Of a stretch of DNA of 64,000 bases, positions 1-10,314 are shown one piece after another. Where the stretch lies: the NCBI GenBank assembly GCA_001936135.1, contig CP012818.1, forward strand, positions 558,001 through 622,000. Direction: 5' to 3'. Within the stretch, counting starts at the first letter, position 1. The number at the start of each line of letters is the position of its first letter. This stretch comes from Saccharomycopsis fibuligera x Saccharomycopsis cf. fibuligera. Its lineage: Eukaryota > Ascomycota > Saccharomycetes > Ascoideales > Saccharomycopsidaceae. Position numbers and translations under genes: made by a program. The notes under the pieces are model-generated. The model was not told the origin of the DNA, ran no database searches, and saw nothing but the letters and a program-made list of their open reading frames with translations.

Positions 1-1788
1 TTTGGAAGAAAGGGAATCTCGGCCAAACCTGCGCTTTTCACCAATTCTGTTTTGATTCGCATTGTTATTGAAATTTATGTTATTGTTACTATTATTATGG
101 GCATTACTATTGTTTGGAAAATCATACTTGGAATCCTTTTTAGCAAAATCTTTAGGATTAATCACTTCGCCGTAGTCGTCAAACTTCCATCTTTTAGGTA
201 CGTATGGGAACATACGATTTTTGCCCTTGGAATTGCGCACATCAATATCTAATGGTAAGTTTTCCTTCAAATTTTCTTCTTTTTCCTTGCTAATCTTTTT
301 CGCCTTCTTGGCTCTCTTATGTGCTTCTTCATTCACATCATCATCGTCGTCCACGTCTTCATCATCTTCATCATCTTCATCATCATCATCATCATCATTG
401 CCATCTAATATATTATCTCTATTGCTAATCTTGAGCAATTCATCTTCATTTTCCACCAAACTGGCACTTCTCATTTTCTTGGCCAATTTCTGCTTGAGCT
501 GCTTTTCCTCTTCACGCCGCTGTTTAACTCGTTCTTGATAATTTTCTAACTCTTTGCCAAGCAAATATTCTTCAGCAATTTGGTCCACTTGCAAGTTACT
601 CTGATACGGTACCGCTACCCCATCTTCCACTTTACCGTTGTTTCTTTTTGCTGCTGCTGCTTCCCAATATTGATACAAATCATGAGCTAATGTGCCCTTT
701 TCCGCTCTTTCCGTGAGCAATATTGTGGTGGTTGGATCATTACAAAGACGAATAAAACTTTCAAATGCTGGTGATCCAGATTCTAACCCTGCGCCACAAC
801 AGAAAACCACTTTGGAACCCTGCAACCTTTCCAATTCAACATGATCGATTATGGTTACTGTAGAGGCTGCAAACGGTACTTTACCACGCGAATGCCATTC
901 TTTAGTCACTGCCGGAGACATCCACTCCAACATGGATCCAGCATAAGTTAAGGCCCTTGTACCCGTACGTGCCAACAAATAAACTTGATATGGCAATGAC
1001 CGTAAATGGTCATCCACCAAATGCACCAATTCAAGCAACCTTGATCCTAAAGAGATTGGTAAAAGCACAGTACCAGAATTTTGTAAAGTTGCATCTACCA
1101 AGCTCAAGAACTTCTCTACTCTTTTGTTGTAAGATAATGATGAACCAATCATGGCACTAGTGATAAACACCAGAGGTCTAGCAAGCATGGGAAGTGGATT
1201 GCCATTTTCCTGTTGTAGCAAATGAGCCCCTTCCAAATATGAGTCTTTCGAATGATTCCAAGCTGGTGCATAAATAATTTTTTCACTATTTTTGTTAAAT
1301 AACCACATTATACCCCCAAGAGAATGGCCCGCATTGATAGCGGTGATGGTCAAATTGTCAAATTTTCCACGCAAAGTGGTGCTTTGATTATGTTTCAATA
1401 GAATAATACTATCAAACGCTTCTTCAATATCATTAATTTCAAGCTGATAGTTTATCACTGGGCCCACAATACCACTAGCACGATATGATTCAATGGTTTC
1501 CACTCTGCCCAAATTGGACACCGGTGCAGTACTGTACACAGGAATAGATCTCAAGATTGGATTTTTCTTAAAAAGATATGCAAAAGCGCCAAGGAATGCC
1601 ATTGATGGATGGCTAAGTAAGATTAAGTCAATTGAATTGAATATTGACTCAAGATAGGATAAGTCTGCTTTGGTATCCCAACCGGGGTCCACGAGAATGC
1701 GGATATCATTTTCAAAAGTGAGCAACGCCGAACGGATCAGAGCACTGGCTAGTTGCTCGGGCGGCACAAGAGATGTGAAGGTAAACAT
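1..1788 (-). CDS. CFT2: Cleavage and polyadenylation factor subunit Cft2/Ydh1 (CPSF100), N-terminal part
   Basis: The reading frame is open from an ATG at 1788 to the window edge, giving 596 codons; the C-terminal end lies outside. It begins MFTFTSLVPP and has the metallo-beta-lactamase/beta-CASP layout of CPSF100: a first strand with LLSHPS where the active nuclease CPSF73 has HxHxDH, a GHSLGG segment near residue 160, and a beta-CASP part with RP-VFIT and EWMSP. The degenerate metal-binding motif is typical of this non-catalytic subunit. Residues about 445-490 form an acidic Asp/Glu run followed by a basic stretch, as in the variable insert of fungal Cft2. The protein works in nuclear mRNA 3'-end cleavage. 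It is transcribed divergently from DCN1, across 975 bp. Confidence 0.88.
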   Translation of the reverse strand, partial: MFTFTSLVPPEQLASALIRSALLTFENDIRILVDPGWDTKADLSYLESIFNSIDLILLSHPSMAFLGAFAYLFKKNPILRSIPVYSTAPVSNLGRVETIESYRASGIVGPVINYQLEINDIEEAFDSIILLKHNQSTTLRGKFDNLTITAINAGHSLGGIMWLFNKNSEKIIYAPAWNHSKDSYLEGAHLLQQENGNPLPMLARPLVFITSAMIGSSLSYNKRVEKFLSLVDATLQNSGTVLLPISLGSRLLELVHLVDDHLRSLPYQVYLLARTGTRALTYAGSMLEWMSPAVTKEWHSRGKVPFAASTVTIIDHVELERLQGSKVVFCCGAGLESGSPAFESFIRLCNDPTTTILLTERAEKGTLAHDLYQYWEAAAAKRNNGKVEDGVAVPYQSNLQVDQIAEEYLLGKELENYQERVKQRREEEKQLKQKLAKKMRSASLVENEDELLKISNRDNILDGNDDDDDDEDDEDDEDVDDDDDVNEEAHKRAKKAKKISKEKEENLKENLPLDIDVRNSKGKNRMFPYVPKRWKFDDYGEVINPKDFAKKDSKYDFPNNSNAHNNSNNNINFNNNANQNRIGEKRRFGRDSLSSK

Positions 1789-2763
1789 TGATAACTGCTC
1801 CCCTATGGTGTGTATTTGGTGAAAGGGTATGTATGGTAGTGGTTGTGATACTTTTGATCCTCATAAACTTTCTTTCACTTCTGTTTTATTCAGTCCATCT
1901 GTTTTATTTATTTTCCATGTTGGAGTGCAAAGCACGAAGTTTTTCGTCTATCGCGATTATGTAATCAATAATATCATAAGGGCTCATAATTGAAGCTGGT
2001 TGTGCATTTAGTGTTTTTTTTCAATGTTGTGAGTGTATGCGTGGTCATGTATGTATCAGCACCACTACAACAAGTATAACTTTGTATGTCGTAATATGAA
2101 GCAAGTGGTTCACCACAGCGTATTATAGTGTTCTGTTCCAAAATTTTGTAGTGTGAAAGTGTCAGTTGGTTAAAAAACGTGGTGCGTTATGTAGTGTTGT
2201 TGTACAATAGAGCAAAATGCAACTAAGACAATCTGCACCACACCTCAGTACCACTTCCACACCGAACTATGACCAGTGCTCACATTGCGAAGTATATTCA
2301 GCAGAGAAGTGACTTGAAAAAAGGGTGGTGTAACGGGTGGTGTATATAATTACTTAACAGGGTTTTAGTTTGCTCAAAGTATTAACGAAAGGTAAGAATT
2401 TATTCTTACCTATTTTTTTTTTTTTTAGACCTTTTTCTGATCTTGCTTTTGATGCAAGATATATGAAATCTCAACATGCAACAATTGTTTACATGAAGCA
2501 ATATCATGATCACCACTTACAGTAACTCATACGAGAAGTGTTTATAGTAAGAAAGAAGGAACACTTTTACCTTAGTTAGCTGACAGTAACAACTTAAGCC
2601 AAATTTACCGAGTTAGGGTGTATACTTGATGATGCGCTTTCCATAGGCTTTTCACTTGAAATTTGATATTGTTATACCATTGCGGCGGACAAGGCGCTGA
2701 AAAAAAACAAGCGCTGGATCATATAAACACAGGAACTCAGCACTGCACCAGAAGTCTACATAC
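1789..2763. promoter_or_regulatory. CFT2/DCN1 divergent intergenic region with hairpin plus T14 and GGGTGGTGT repeats
   Basis: No gene is supported here. Visible structures are a direct repeat of GGGTGGTGTA around 2323-2343 just before a TATATAA, and a perfect inverted repeat with 9-bp arms (AGGTAAGAA at 2390-2398 and TTCTTACCT at 2403-2411) followed by a run of 14 T (2413-2426). The latter resembles a hairpin-plus-U-tract terminator, but no transcript ending there can be assigned. Confidence 0.3.
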
Positions 2764-3777
2764 ATGTCGCCAATATACCCATTCATCCATCCATCGCACC
2801 ACCAGCTATGGTATGTATTCTGATAAATAATAATATTTTTACTGAATTATGACAATCTTCCTAACAGTGTGAAGGCAGATCACAGAGAGCTCAAGCAGCA
2901 ATTTGCAGACGTCACTGGCAGCACCACCTCGGTGGCCCAATACTGGTTGGGCAAACATAGCTGGGACCTAGCTGAAGCTACCAACGCTTACTTTCTGAAA
3001 TATGGTAACAGCGCGCCTCCAGCAAAACGTACTAAACTGAATAACAGTCACATTGCTGCAATTTTTGACAAGTACAAGGGTATGTATGGCACCTCTACTA
3101 CTATTTCAATGATCACTACTGGTCAATGAAAAAGTTTAATACTAACTAACAACTTTGCAGACAGTGAGACAGGAAATATAGAAATTGAGGGAACGATTCA
3201 GTATTTAGAAGACCTTGGATATGATGCGGAAGACCCAGTTGCCCTTGTGTTGGCATATTTCTTGGAAAGTCCCAGCACTGGCGTTTTCAAGAGAGAGTCG
3301 TTTATAAATCAGTGGTCTTACAAAAAGTATGTATTCATATTAGCATTTACTCCAACGCCAATAGATGATCTCTACTAACAAAGCAGTGCGGAAACGATTC
3401 CCGAAATGAAAAGCGTTTTAAACAATTTCAAGATCAAGCTTGCCCATGATGATGAATTCTTAAAACAAGTATACGATTTTACTTTCGGATTTATCATTGA
3501 AGGCAGCCAAAAAAAAATATCCCACGAAGACGCGGTTTTGTATTGGCAACTTTTGCTCAATGATCGCTTCCCACGCGAAGTAAAACTCTGGACAGAATAT
3601 ATTAATGAATGCTGGCGGAAACCTATCTCAAAAGACGCTTGGAATATGCTCTTTTTATTCTTGAAAGAATCTTTTAGTACTGATCCTCAGCTCCAGAACT
3701 ACGACGAAGCAGCAGCATGGCCCAGTATCATCGATGGATTTGTGGAGTGGCTGAGGGAAAACAATAAGCTAAACTGA
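2764..3777 (+). CDS. DCN1: Dcn1-like E3 ligase for Rub1/NEDD8 conjugation to cullins, four exons
   Basis: The exons read as 2764-2810, 2868-3079, 3161-3326 and 3387-3777, giving 271 residues. All three introns (57, 81 and 60 nt) start GTATGT and end CAG. Introns 2 and 3 contain TACTAAC-like branch sites, with only about 7 nt from branch site to acceptor in intron 3. Phases 2, 1 and 2 join cleanly. The N-terminal half holds a UBA-like fold (about residues 20-65, LKQQFADVTGS...WDLAEATNAYF). The C-terminal half is the potentiating neddylation domain, with the signature SKDAWNMLFLF and the ending WPSIIDGFVEWL. Dcn1 binds Ubc12 and cullins and promotes neddylation; ULA1 in this window acts upstream in the same pathway. 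The 5' exon (MSPIYPFIHP...) is inferred from splice phase. An alternative AAG acceptor at 2874 joined to the ATG at 2808 would give a protein 16 residues shorter. Confidence 0.88.
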
Positions 3778-4162
3778 TTGTTTGAAAGGTAATTTAAGTA
3801 GCTGACAGTTAATGAACGGATATTTCTAGGAAAACAGGGATTGCTGTAGATGGTGTTGTCCATAGTCCATAGGGTTTTAGTGTTCCTATTGCTGATAATC
3901 CCAGCAGTTCAAGGTTATGAGCCCACAGACCGCCAACAATCCCGACTGCCGACTCCAGTGCTCAACAAAAGCTCATCGCCAGCTTGTCTCGTTTTTTTTG
4001 TTATTTTTTTTCTGTTGAGCTCAGCGGCTAAATATATTGCATAGTCATCCTTATTGCTCTTATTTATCTCTCCTTTTCTTCTTTCTCGTTTCCTTTCCCT
4101 TCTACACATACGCACCAGTAAATTATACCAGCGCCAACTAATAATAAACAAATCACCTCAAA
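3778..4162. promoter_or_regulatory. FAS2 upstream region
   Basis: A 385-bp spacer between DCN1 and FAS2 that must contain the FAS2 promoter and leader. It is pyrimidine-rich from 4040 to 4110, as leaders of strongly expressed yeast genes often are. An ATG-started 64-codon frame (3850-4044) lies inside it; it is discussed among the findings. Confidence 0.4.
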
Positions 4163-7100
4163 ATGCGTGCTGAAGTTGAACAAGAACTTGCGCACGTTCT
4201 TCTTACCGAACTTTTAGCTTACCAGTTCGCCTCTCCTGTCAGATGGATTGAAACCCAAGATGTTATCTTGAGAGACTACAAGTCTGAAAGAATCATTGAA
4301 ATTGGTCCTTCTCCAACCTTGGTTGGTATGGCTAAGAGAACTTTAAGCAAGTACGAAGCCTTTGATCAAGCTTTGAACATCAACCGTGAACTTTTGAGTT
4401 ACTCTAACGATAAGGACTCCATCTACTATGCTGCTAGCGATGCTGCTCCAAAAGCCGCTCCTGCTCCAAAGACTGCTGCTCCAAAGACTGCTGCTCCTGC
4501 TCCTGCTCCTGCTCCAGCTCCTGCTCCTGCTCCAGCCCCAGCAGCCGCTCCAGCCCCAGTAACTGCCTCTGGCCCAGTCGCTGACGAAGGTATTAAGGCC
4601 GCTTACCTAGTTCAGGTTCTTGTCGCCAACAAGTTGAAGAAACCAATATCCGATGTTCCAATGAACAAGTCCATCAAGGAGTTAGTTAACGGTAAATCTA
4701 CTGTTCAAAACGAAATTTTGGGTGACTTAGGTAAAGAATTTGGGTCTACCCCAGAAAAACCAGAAGACACTCCGTTGGCTGACTTGGCTGAACAATTCCA
4801 AGACTCCTTCAGTGGTCAATTGGGTAAAACTTCCAGCACTTTGGTCAGTAAGTTGATCAGTTCCAAGATGCCTGGTGGTTTCTCTTTGACTGTTGCCAAA
4901 AAATACCTTGAAACCAGATTTGGTTTGGGTCCATTGAGACAGGACGCTGTTTTGTTGACTACTGTTGTCAATGAGCCAGGTGCTCGTTTGGGCTCTGAAG
5001 CTGATGCTAAAGCCTACCTCGACGATGTTGCTCAAAAGTACGCTTCTGCGAATGGTGTTACTTTAGGCAGTCCTGCGGCTGCTCCAGCCGCTCCAGCCGC
5101 TGCCCCAGTTGCTGGTAGTGCCCCTGCAGGTCCTGTTGTTGCCATTCCAGATGAACCAGTCAAGGCTCAATTGTTGCTTCACGTTCTCGTTGCCAACAAG
5201 TTAAAGAAACCTTTGGATCAAGTTCCATTATCTAAATCCATTAAAGATTTGGTCAATGGTAAGTCTACTGTTCAAAATGAAATTTTGGGTGACTTGGGTA
5301 AAGAGTTTGGAGAAACTCCTGAAAAACCAGAAGAAATTCCATTATCCGAATTGGCTGAACAATTCCAGGACTCTTTTAATGGTCAGTTGGGTAAGACTTC
5401 TAGTACCTTGATCAACAAATTGTTTTCTGCTAAATTTCCTGGTGGCTACAGTATTGGTGTTGCTAGAAAATACCTTGAAGCCACGTACGGTTTGGGTGCC
5501 AGCAGACAAGATGCTGTCTTTTTGGTTGCCTTAGCTAACGAACCAGCTGCTAGATTGGGAGGTGAAGCTGATGCTAAGTCTTTCTTGGATGCTTCTGCTT
5601 CTAAATACGCTTCTGTTTCCGGTATTTCACTTTCATCTGGTGGTGCTGGTGGCTCTGGTAGTGCTGGTGGTGCAGTTATTGACACTGCTGCTCTTGAAGA
5701 AATCACCAAGGACCAAAAGTTTATGGCTAGACAGCACTTGAAAATTTTGGCTAGATACTTGAAGATCGACTTAAAGGATGGCGAAAAAGAATACATTAAG
5801 CAGAAGAAAGCCAACGAGTTGTTGCAAAAAGAATTGGACTTTTTGTCTGAAGAATTGGGTGAAACTTTTGTTTCTGGTATCAAGCCATCATTTTCTGCTA
5901 AGAAAGCTAGAATCTACAACTCCTACTGGGCTTGGGCTCGTCAAGATGTTTTATCCATGTACTATGAAATTATTTTTGGTAACTTGAGCGAAAAGAATAT
6001 TAACAGAGACATTATTGCCAAATGTCTTAGTATCATGAACAGAGCTAGTCCAGAGTTGATCAAATTTATGGAGTACTTCCTTAACGTTGTTGCTAACGAA
6101 AAGGCTACCAACTCCAAGGAATCTAATAACAATTACGAGTTGGCCAAGAAATTGGGTGCTGAATTGATCAAGAACTGTAAACAAGTTCTTAACCAAGATC
6201 CAGTTTTTAAAGATGTCAGATATCCAACCGGTCCAAAGACCAGGGTTAACGAAAAGGGTGACATTATTTTCGAAGAAGTTAGAAGAGAAAACATCAGAAC
6301 TCTTGAAAACTATATCAGAGTTATTGCTCAAGGTTCTGAATTGACCAAGAAGACTGCTTTGAATCAAGTTGCTAGCTCTTCTTCTTCTGATGACTACCAA
6401 GTTATTGACGATGAAGACTATGACTCTGCATCCGACGAGGTTGCCTCTTTGTCCAGTTTCTCTTCCATCAACAACCCAGTCTCCAAGACTGTTCCATTAG
6501 ACAGAAACCCATTCTTGTTTATGCAAAAAAAGAATGCTTATGGGGAGTGGGTATACGACCATCAATTGACTTCCACCTATTTGGACGTTTTAGAAAACAT
6601 TGCTGTCAACGGTGCTTCTTACAACAAAACTGTTTTGTTAACTGGTGCCGGTAAAGGCTCTATTGGTGCTGAAATCTTGAAGGGCTTGTTGCAAGGTGGT
6701 GCTACTGTTATTGTCACTACTTCTCGTTTCTCCTTACAAGTTACCCAATTCTTTCAAAACATTTACAAGAATTACGGCTCTAAGGGTGCTAAGTTGATTT
6801 TGGCTCCATTCAATCAAGGTAGTAAAGCTGATTGCCAACATTTAATCGATTTTATTTACGGTGACTTGAAACTTGACTTGGACGCTATTATTCCATTTGG
6901 TGCTATCCCAGAACAAGGTATTACTGCTGCTTCTATTGATTCTAAGTCTGAATTGGCTCATCGTATTATGTTGACTAACATTTTACGTCTTTTGGGTAAT
7001 GTCAAGTCTGCTAAGGAATCCAGAGGGATCAACACTAGACCAGCTCAACTTTTGTTGCCAATGTCTCCAAATCACGGTTTGTTTGGTAATGACGGTTTGT

Positions 7101-10100
7101 ACTCTGAATCTAAGATTGGTTTGGAAACTCTTTTGAACAAATGGGATTCTGAAGACTGGAAGAACTATGTTACCGTTACAGGTGCGGTCATTGGTTGGAC
7201 CAGAGGTACTGGTTTAATGGCTGTTTCCAACATTGTTGCTGAGAAAATTGAAAGTCATGGTGTTAGAACTTTCTCACAACAGGAAATGGCTTTTAACTTG
7301 TTGGGTCTTTTAACAGATGAAATTTCTGAAAAATGTGAGGAATTTACTCTTAAGGCTGATTTGAATGGTGGTTTTGAAAAACTTTCAAATTTGAAGGAAA
7401 TCAATCATCTTGCCAGAGATAAGTTGCTTGAAGAAGCCGCTGTTAAGAGGCAAGTAGCTATTGAATCTTCTTTGGATCATAAGTCTGTTTACGGTGCTGA
7501 TGGCGAATTTAAGAGAAAAACCGTCAAACCAAGGGCTAACGACAAATTTGCTTTCCCAACTCTTAAATCATACAAGGATGTTAAGGACTTGTCTCCTCAT
7601 TTGAAGGGTTTGCTCTCTTTAGAAAACGTTGTTGTTATTACCGGTTTTGGTGAGGTTAACCCACACGGTAGTGCTGAAACCAGATGGGAAATTGAATCCA
7701 CTGGCGAATTCTCCCTTGAAGGTTGTATTTACTTAGCCAACATTATGGGACTTATTAAGTTTGATCCAAAAACTTCTGGATGGGTTGATGCTAAATCTGG
7801 AAAGCCAGTTGAAGAAGCATCTATCAAAAAGGTTTACGAAGAAACAATCTTGGAACACACTGGTATTCGTTTGATTGAACCAGAGTTGTTTAATGGTTAT
7901 GATCCAAACAATAAGCAATTCATCCAAGAAGTCGTCTTGCAACATGACTTGGAAGCCTTTGAATCTTCTGAAGAAGATGCTTTGCACTTTAAGCAAGAGC
8001 ACAAGGAATTTTGTGAAATTTTCCCATTGGGTGACAGTGGTGAATACCAAGTTTTCATGAAAAAGGGTGCTAAATTGTATATTCCAAAAGCTTTACGTTT
8101 TGATAGATTGGTTGCTGGTCAAATTCCAGCTGGTTGGGATGCTAAGAAATATGGTATTTCTGATGACATCATCAGTCAAGTTGATCCAATTACCTTGTTT
8201 AATTTGGTGTCTACCATTTCCGCCTTCATCAAATCTGGTATCAGAGATCCGTACGAATTGTACAAGTACGTCCACGTCTCCGAAATTGGTATCTGTACCG
8301 GTTCTGGTATGGGTGGTGTTTCTGCTCTTAGAGGTATGTTTAGAGAAAGATTTTTGGAACAGCCAGTTCAAAATGATGTCTTACAAGAGTCTTTTATCAA
8401 CACTATGTCCGCTTGGGTTAATATGTTGCTTTTGTCTTCTTCTGGTCCTATCAAGACACCGGTTGGCGCTTGTGCCACTGCTGTTGAGTCTGTTGACTCC
8501 GGTGTTGAAACCATTCTTAGTGGTAAAGCCAAGATTTGTTTAGTTGGTGGTTACGATGACTTCCAAGAAGAAGGCTCTTATGAATTTGCAAATATGAATG
8601 CTACTTCCAACAGTGTAGAAGAATTGGCTGCTGGTAGAACCCCACAAGAAATGTCTCGTCCATGTACTTCCACCAGAAATGGTTTCATGGAATCTCAAGG
8701 TGCCGGTGTGCAAATCATCATGACTGCTGAATTAGCTCTTCAAATGGGTTTGCCAATTTACGGTATTATTGGAATGACTGCTACTGCTTCTGACAAGATT
8801 GGCAAATCTGTTCCTGCTCCAGGTCAAGGTGTCTTGACTGTTGCTAGAGAATCACATGCTGGTAACAACTCAAAGTTCATTTTGAACCCAGCTTACAGAA
8901 AGAGACAATTGGACAGAAGAATCAGAGCAATCAATGAAACTTTGGAAGATGAAATTATGGAAATTCAAGCTTCTGAAGAACAAGACAAAGATATTTTGAT
9001 TGACGAGGCTAAGCAATTAGCAATTAACCAAATTGAAGAAGCTAAAAGATTTTTCGGTAACGATTTCTACAAGAAGGATGCTAGAATTTCTCCACTTAGA
9101 GGTGCTTTGGCTACTTTCGGCCTTACTGTTGATGATATTTCCATTGCTTCTTTCCATGGTACTTCTACTAAGGCTAACGACAAGAACGAGAGTGACGTCA
9201 TCCACAATATCCTTAGCCACCTAGGCCGTTCTGAAGGTAACCCAGTGTTTGGTATTTTCCAAAAATACCTTACTGGTCATCCAAAGGGTGCTGCTGGTGC
9301 TTGGATGCTTGACGGCGTTTTGCAATCTCTTAACTCTGGTATTGTTCCAGGTAACCGTAACTTGGATAATGTTGATGACGAATTGCAAAAATTCAGCAAT
9401 ATTCTTTACACTAGTGAAACCATTAAGACCGATGGTTTAAAGGCTGGTATTGTCACTTCTTTCGGTTTTGGTCAAAAGGGTGCATTTGCTTTGGTTATCA
9501 GTCCTGATTATCTTTATGCTGCTCTTGATGAACAACAATATAATGCTTATGTTGAAAAGGTTCAAGCTAGAGAGCAAAGTGCTTACTCTCACTACCACGA
9601 ATCTATTGTTCACGACTCTTTGTTTGCTGAAAAACAACATGCTCCATATGACAAATCCATTGAACAAAATGTCTACTTGGATCCATTAATTAGAGTTTCT
9701 CAAGGTAAAGAAGGTTTGGAATACCATAAGAAGGACATTCAAAGCACTGCATACTTAAACACTGATGCTACTACCAAAGCATTGGCTCAATTAACTGCTG
9801 ACCAAAAGAACGTTGGTGTTGATGTTGAACAAATCGATAGTATTAACATTGATAATGAGACCTTCCTTGAACGTAACTTTACAGATGCTGAAATTGCATA
9901 TTGCAAGCAATCCCCATCTCCTAAATCATCCTTTGCTGGTACTTGGTCTGCCAAAGAAGCAGTTTTCAAGTCATTGAGAACTAAATCTCTTGGTGGTGGG
10001 GCTGCTATGAAGGATATCGAGATTATCCGTGAAAATGGTATTCCTTCAGTCAAGTTGGCTGGTGAAGCTGCTACTAGAGCAGCTGATGCTAATATTCAAA

Positions 10101-10165
10101 ACTTTAAGGTTAGCATCAGTCATGATGACGTTCAAGCTGTTGCTGTTGCTATTGCCGAAAAATAA
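4163..10165 (+). CDS. FAS2: Fatty acid synthase subunit alpha (type I FAS) with two tandem ACP domains
   Basis: The product is 2000 residues; the usual yeast alpha subunit is about 1887. Order: the C-terminal part of the malonyl/palmitoyl transferase (residues 1-95, MRAEVEQELAHVLL); an Ala/Pro linker (about 95-137); ACP1 (about 140-300, phosphopantetheine Ser179 in NGKSTVQNE); a second Ala/Pro linker (302-327); ACP2 (about 328-490, Ser368 in the same motif); a Gly/Ser linker; then the ketoreductase region (Rossmann TGAGKGSIG). The ketosynthase follows, with Cys1437 in VGACATA and His in FHGTSTK and TGHPKG. The phosphopantetheinyl transferase closes the protein (GVDVEQID, WSAKEAVFK, ISHDD). 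The two ACPs are about 71% identical by my count and differ at many silent sites, so the duplication is old and both copies look constrained. Everything else is canonical. The start matches the family N-terminus. It assembles with Fas1 in the cytosol; FAS1 is not in this window. Confidence 0.97.
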   Translation: MRAEVEQELAHVLLTELLAYQFASPVRWIETQDVILRDYKSERIIEIGPSPTLVGMAKRTLSKYEAFDQALNINRELLSYSNDKDSIYYAASDAAPKAAPAPKTAAPKTAAPAPAPAPAPAPAPAPAAAPAPVTASGPVADEGIKAAYLVQVLVANKLKKPISDVPMNKSIKELVNGKSTVQNEILGDLGKEFGSTPEKPEDTPLADLAEQFQDSFSGQLGKTSSTLVSKLISSKMPGGFSLTVAKKYLETRFGLGPLRQDAVLLTTVVNEPGARLGSEADAKAYLDDVAQKYASANGVTLGSPAAAPAAPAAAPVAGSAPAGPVVAIPDEPVKAQLLLHVLVANKLKKPLDQVPLSKSIKDLVNGKSTVQNEILGDLGKEFGETPEKPEEIPLSELAEQFQDSFNGQLGKTSSTLINKLFSAKFPGGYSIGVARKYLEATYGLGASRQDAVFLVALANEPAARLGGEADAKSFLDASASKYASVSGISLSSGGAGGSGSAGGAVIDTAALEEITKDQKFMARQHLKILARYLKIDLKDGEKEYIKQKKANELLQKELDFLSEELGETFVSGIKPSFSAKKARIYNSYWAWARQDVLSMYYEIIFGNLSEKNINRDIIAKCLSIMNRASPELIKFMEYFLNVVANEKATNSKESNNNYELAKKLGAELIKNCKQVLNQDPVFKDVRYPTGPKTRVNEKGDIIFEEVRRENIRTLENYIRVIAQGSELTKKTALNQVASSSSSDDYQVIDDEDYDSASDEVASLSSFSSINNPVSKTVPLDRNPFLFMQKKNAYGEWVYDHQLTSTYLDVLENIAVNGASYNKTVLLTGAGKGSIGAEILKGLLQGGATVIVTTSRFSLQVTQFFQNIYKNYGSKGAKLILAPFNQGSKADCQHLIDFIYGDLKLDLDAIIPFGAIPEQGITAASIDSKSELAHRIMLTNILRLLGNVKSAKESRGINTRPAQLLLPMSPNHGLFGNDGLYSESKIGLETLLNKWDSEDWKNYVTVTGAVIGWTRGTGLMAVSNIVAEKIESHGVRTFSQQEMAFNLLGLLTDEISEKCEEFTLKADLNGGFEKLSNLKEINHLARDKLLEEAAVKRQVAIESSLDHKSVYGADGEFKRKTVKPRANDKFAFPTLKSYKDVKDLSPHLKGLLSLENVVVITGFGEVNPHGSAETRWEIESTGEFSLEGCIYLANIMGLIKFDPKTSGWVDAKSGKPVEEASIKKVYEETILEHTGIRLIEPELFNGYDPNNKQFIQEVVLQHDLEAFESSEEDALHFKQEHKEFCEIFPLGDSGEYQVFMKKGAKLYIPKALRFDRLVAGQIPAGWDAKKYGISDDIISQVDPITLFNLVSTISAFIKSGIRDPYELYKYVHVSEIGICTGSGMGGVSALRGMFRERFLEQPVQNDVLQESFINTMSAWVNMLLLSSSGPIKTPVGACATAVESVDSGVETILSGKAKICLVGGYDDFQEEGSYEFANMNATSNSVEELAAGRTPQEMSRPCTSTRNGFMESQGAGVQIIMTAELALQMGLPIYGIIGMTATASDKIGKSVPAPGQGVLTVARESHAGNNSKFILNPAYRKRQLDRRIRAINETLEDEIMEIQASEEQDKDILIDEAKQLAINQIEEAKRFFGNDFYKKDARISPLRGALATFGLTVDDISIASFHGTSTKANDKNESDVIHNILSHLGRSEGNPVFGIFQKYLTGHPKGAAGAWMLDGVLQSLNSGIVPGNRNLDNVDDELQKFSNILYTSETIKTDGLKAGIVTSFGFGQKGAFALVISPDYLYAALDEQQYNAYVEKVQAREQSAYSHYHESIVHDSLFAEKQHAPYDKSIEQNVYLDPLIRVSQGKEGLEYHKKDIQSTAYLNTDATTKALAQLTADQKNVGVDVEQIDSINIDNETFLERNFTDAEIAYCKQSPSPKSSFAGTWSAKEAVFKSLRTKSLGGGAAMKDIEIIRENGIPSVKLAGEAATRAADANIQNFKVSISHDDVQAVAVAIAEK

Positions 10166-10314
10166 GCTTGTTTTTCTGGCTTTAGTAATTAGCTTGATGT
10201 TCAAAAAGTACATCATTTTAAAATATTTACCTTTTTATAGTAATACTTTGTGTTGTAATCTGAATGTTTGACATTATTCAAAATTTCTTTTCTGGATTAA
10301 ATAAAAATAAATAA

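Noticed and set aside
2629-2700. C/D-box snoRNA-like pattern (TGATGATG ... CTGA)
   Set aside because: There is no terminal stem, the C box purine is missing, and no internal C'/D' boxes are present.
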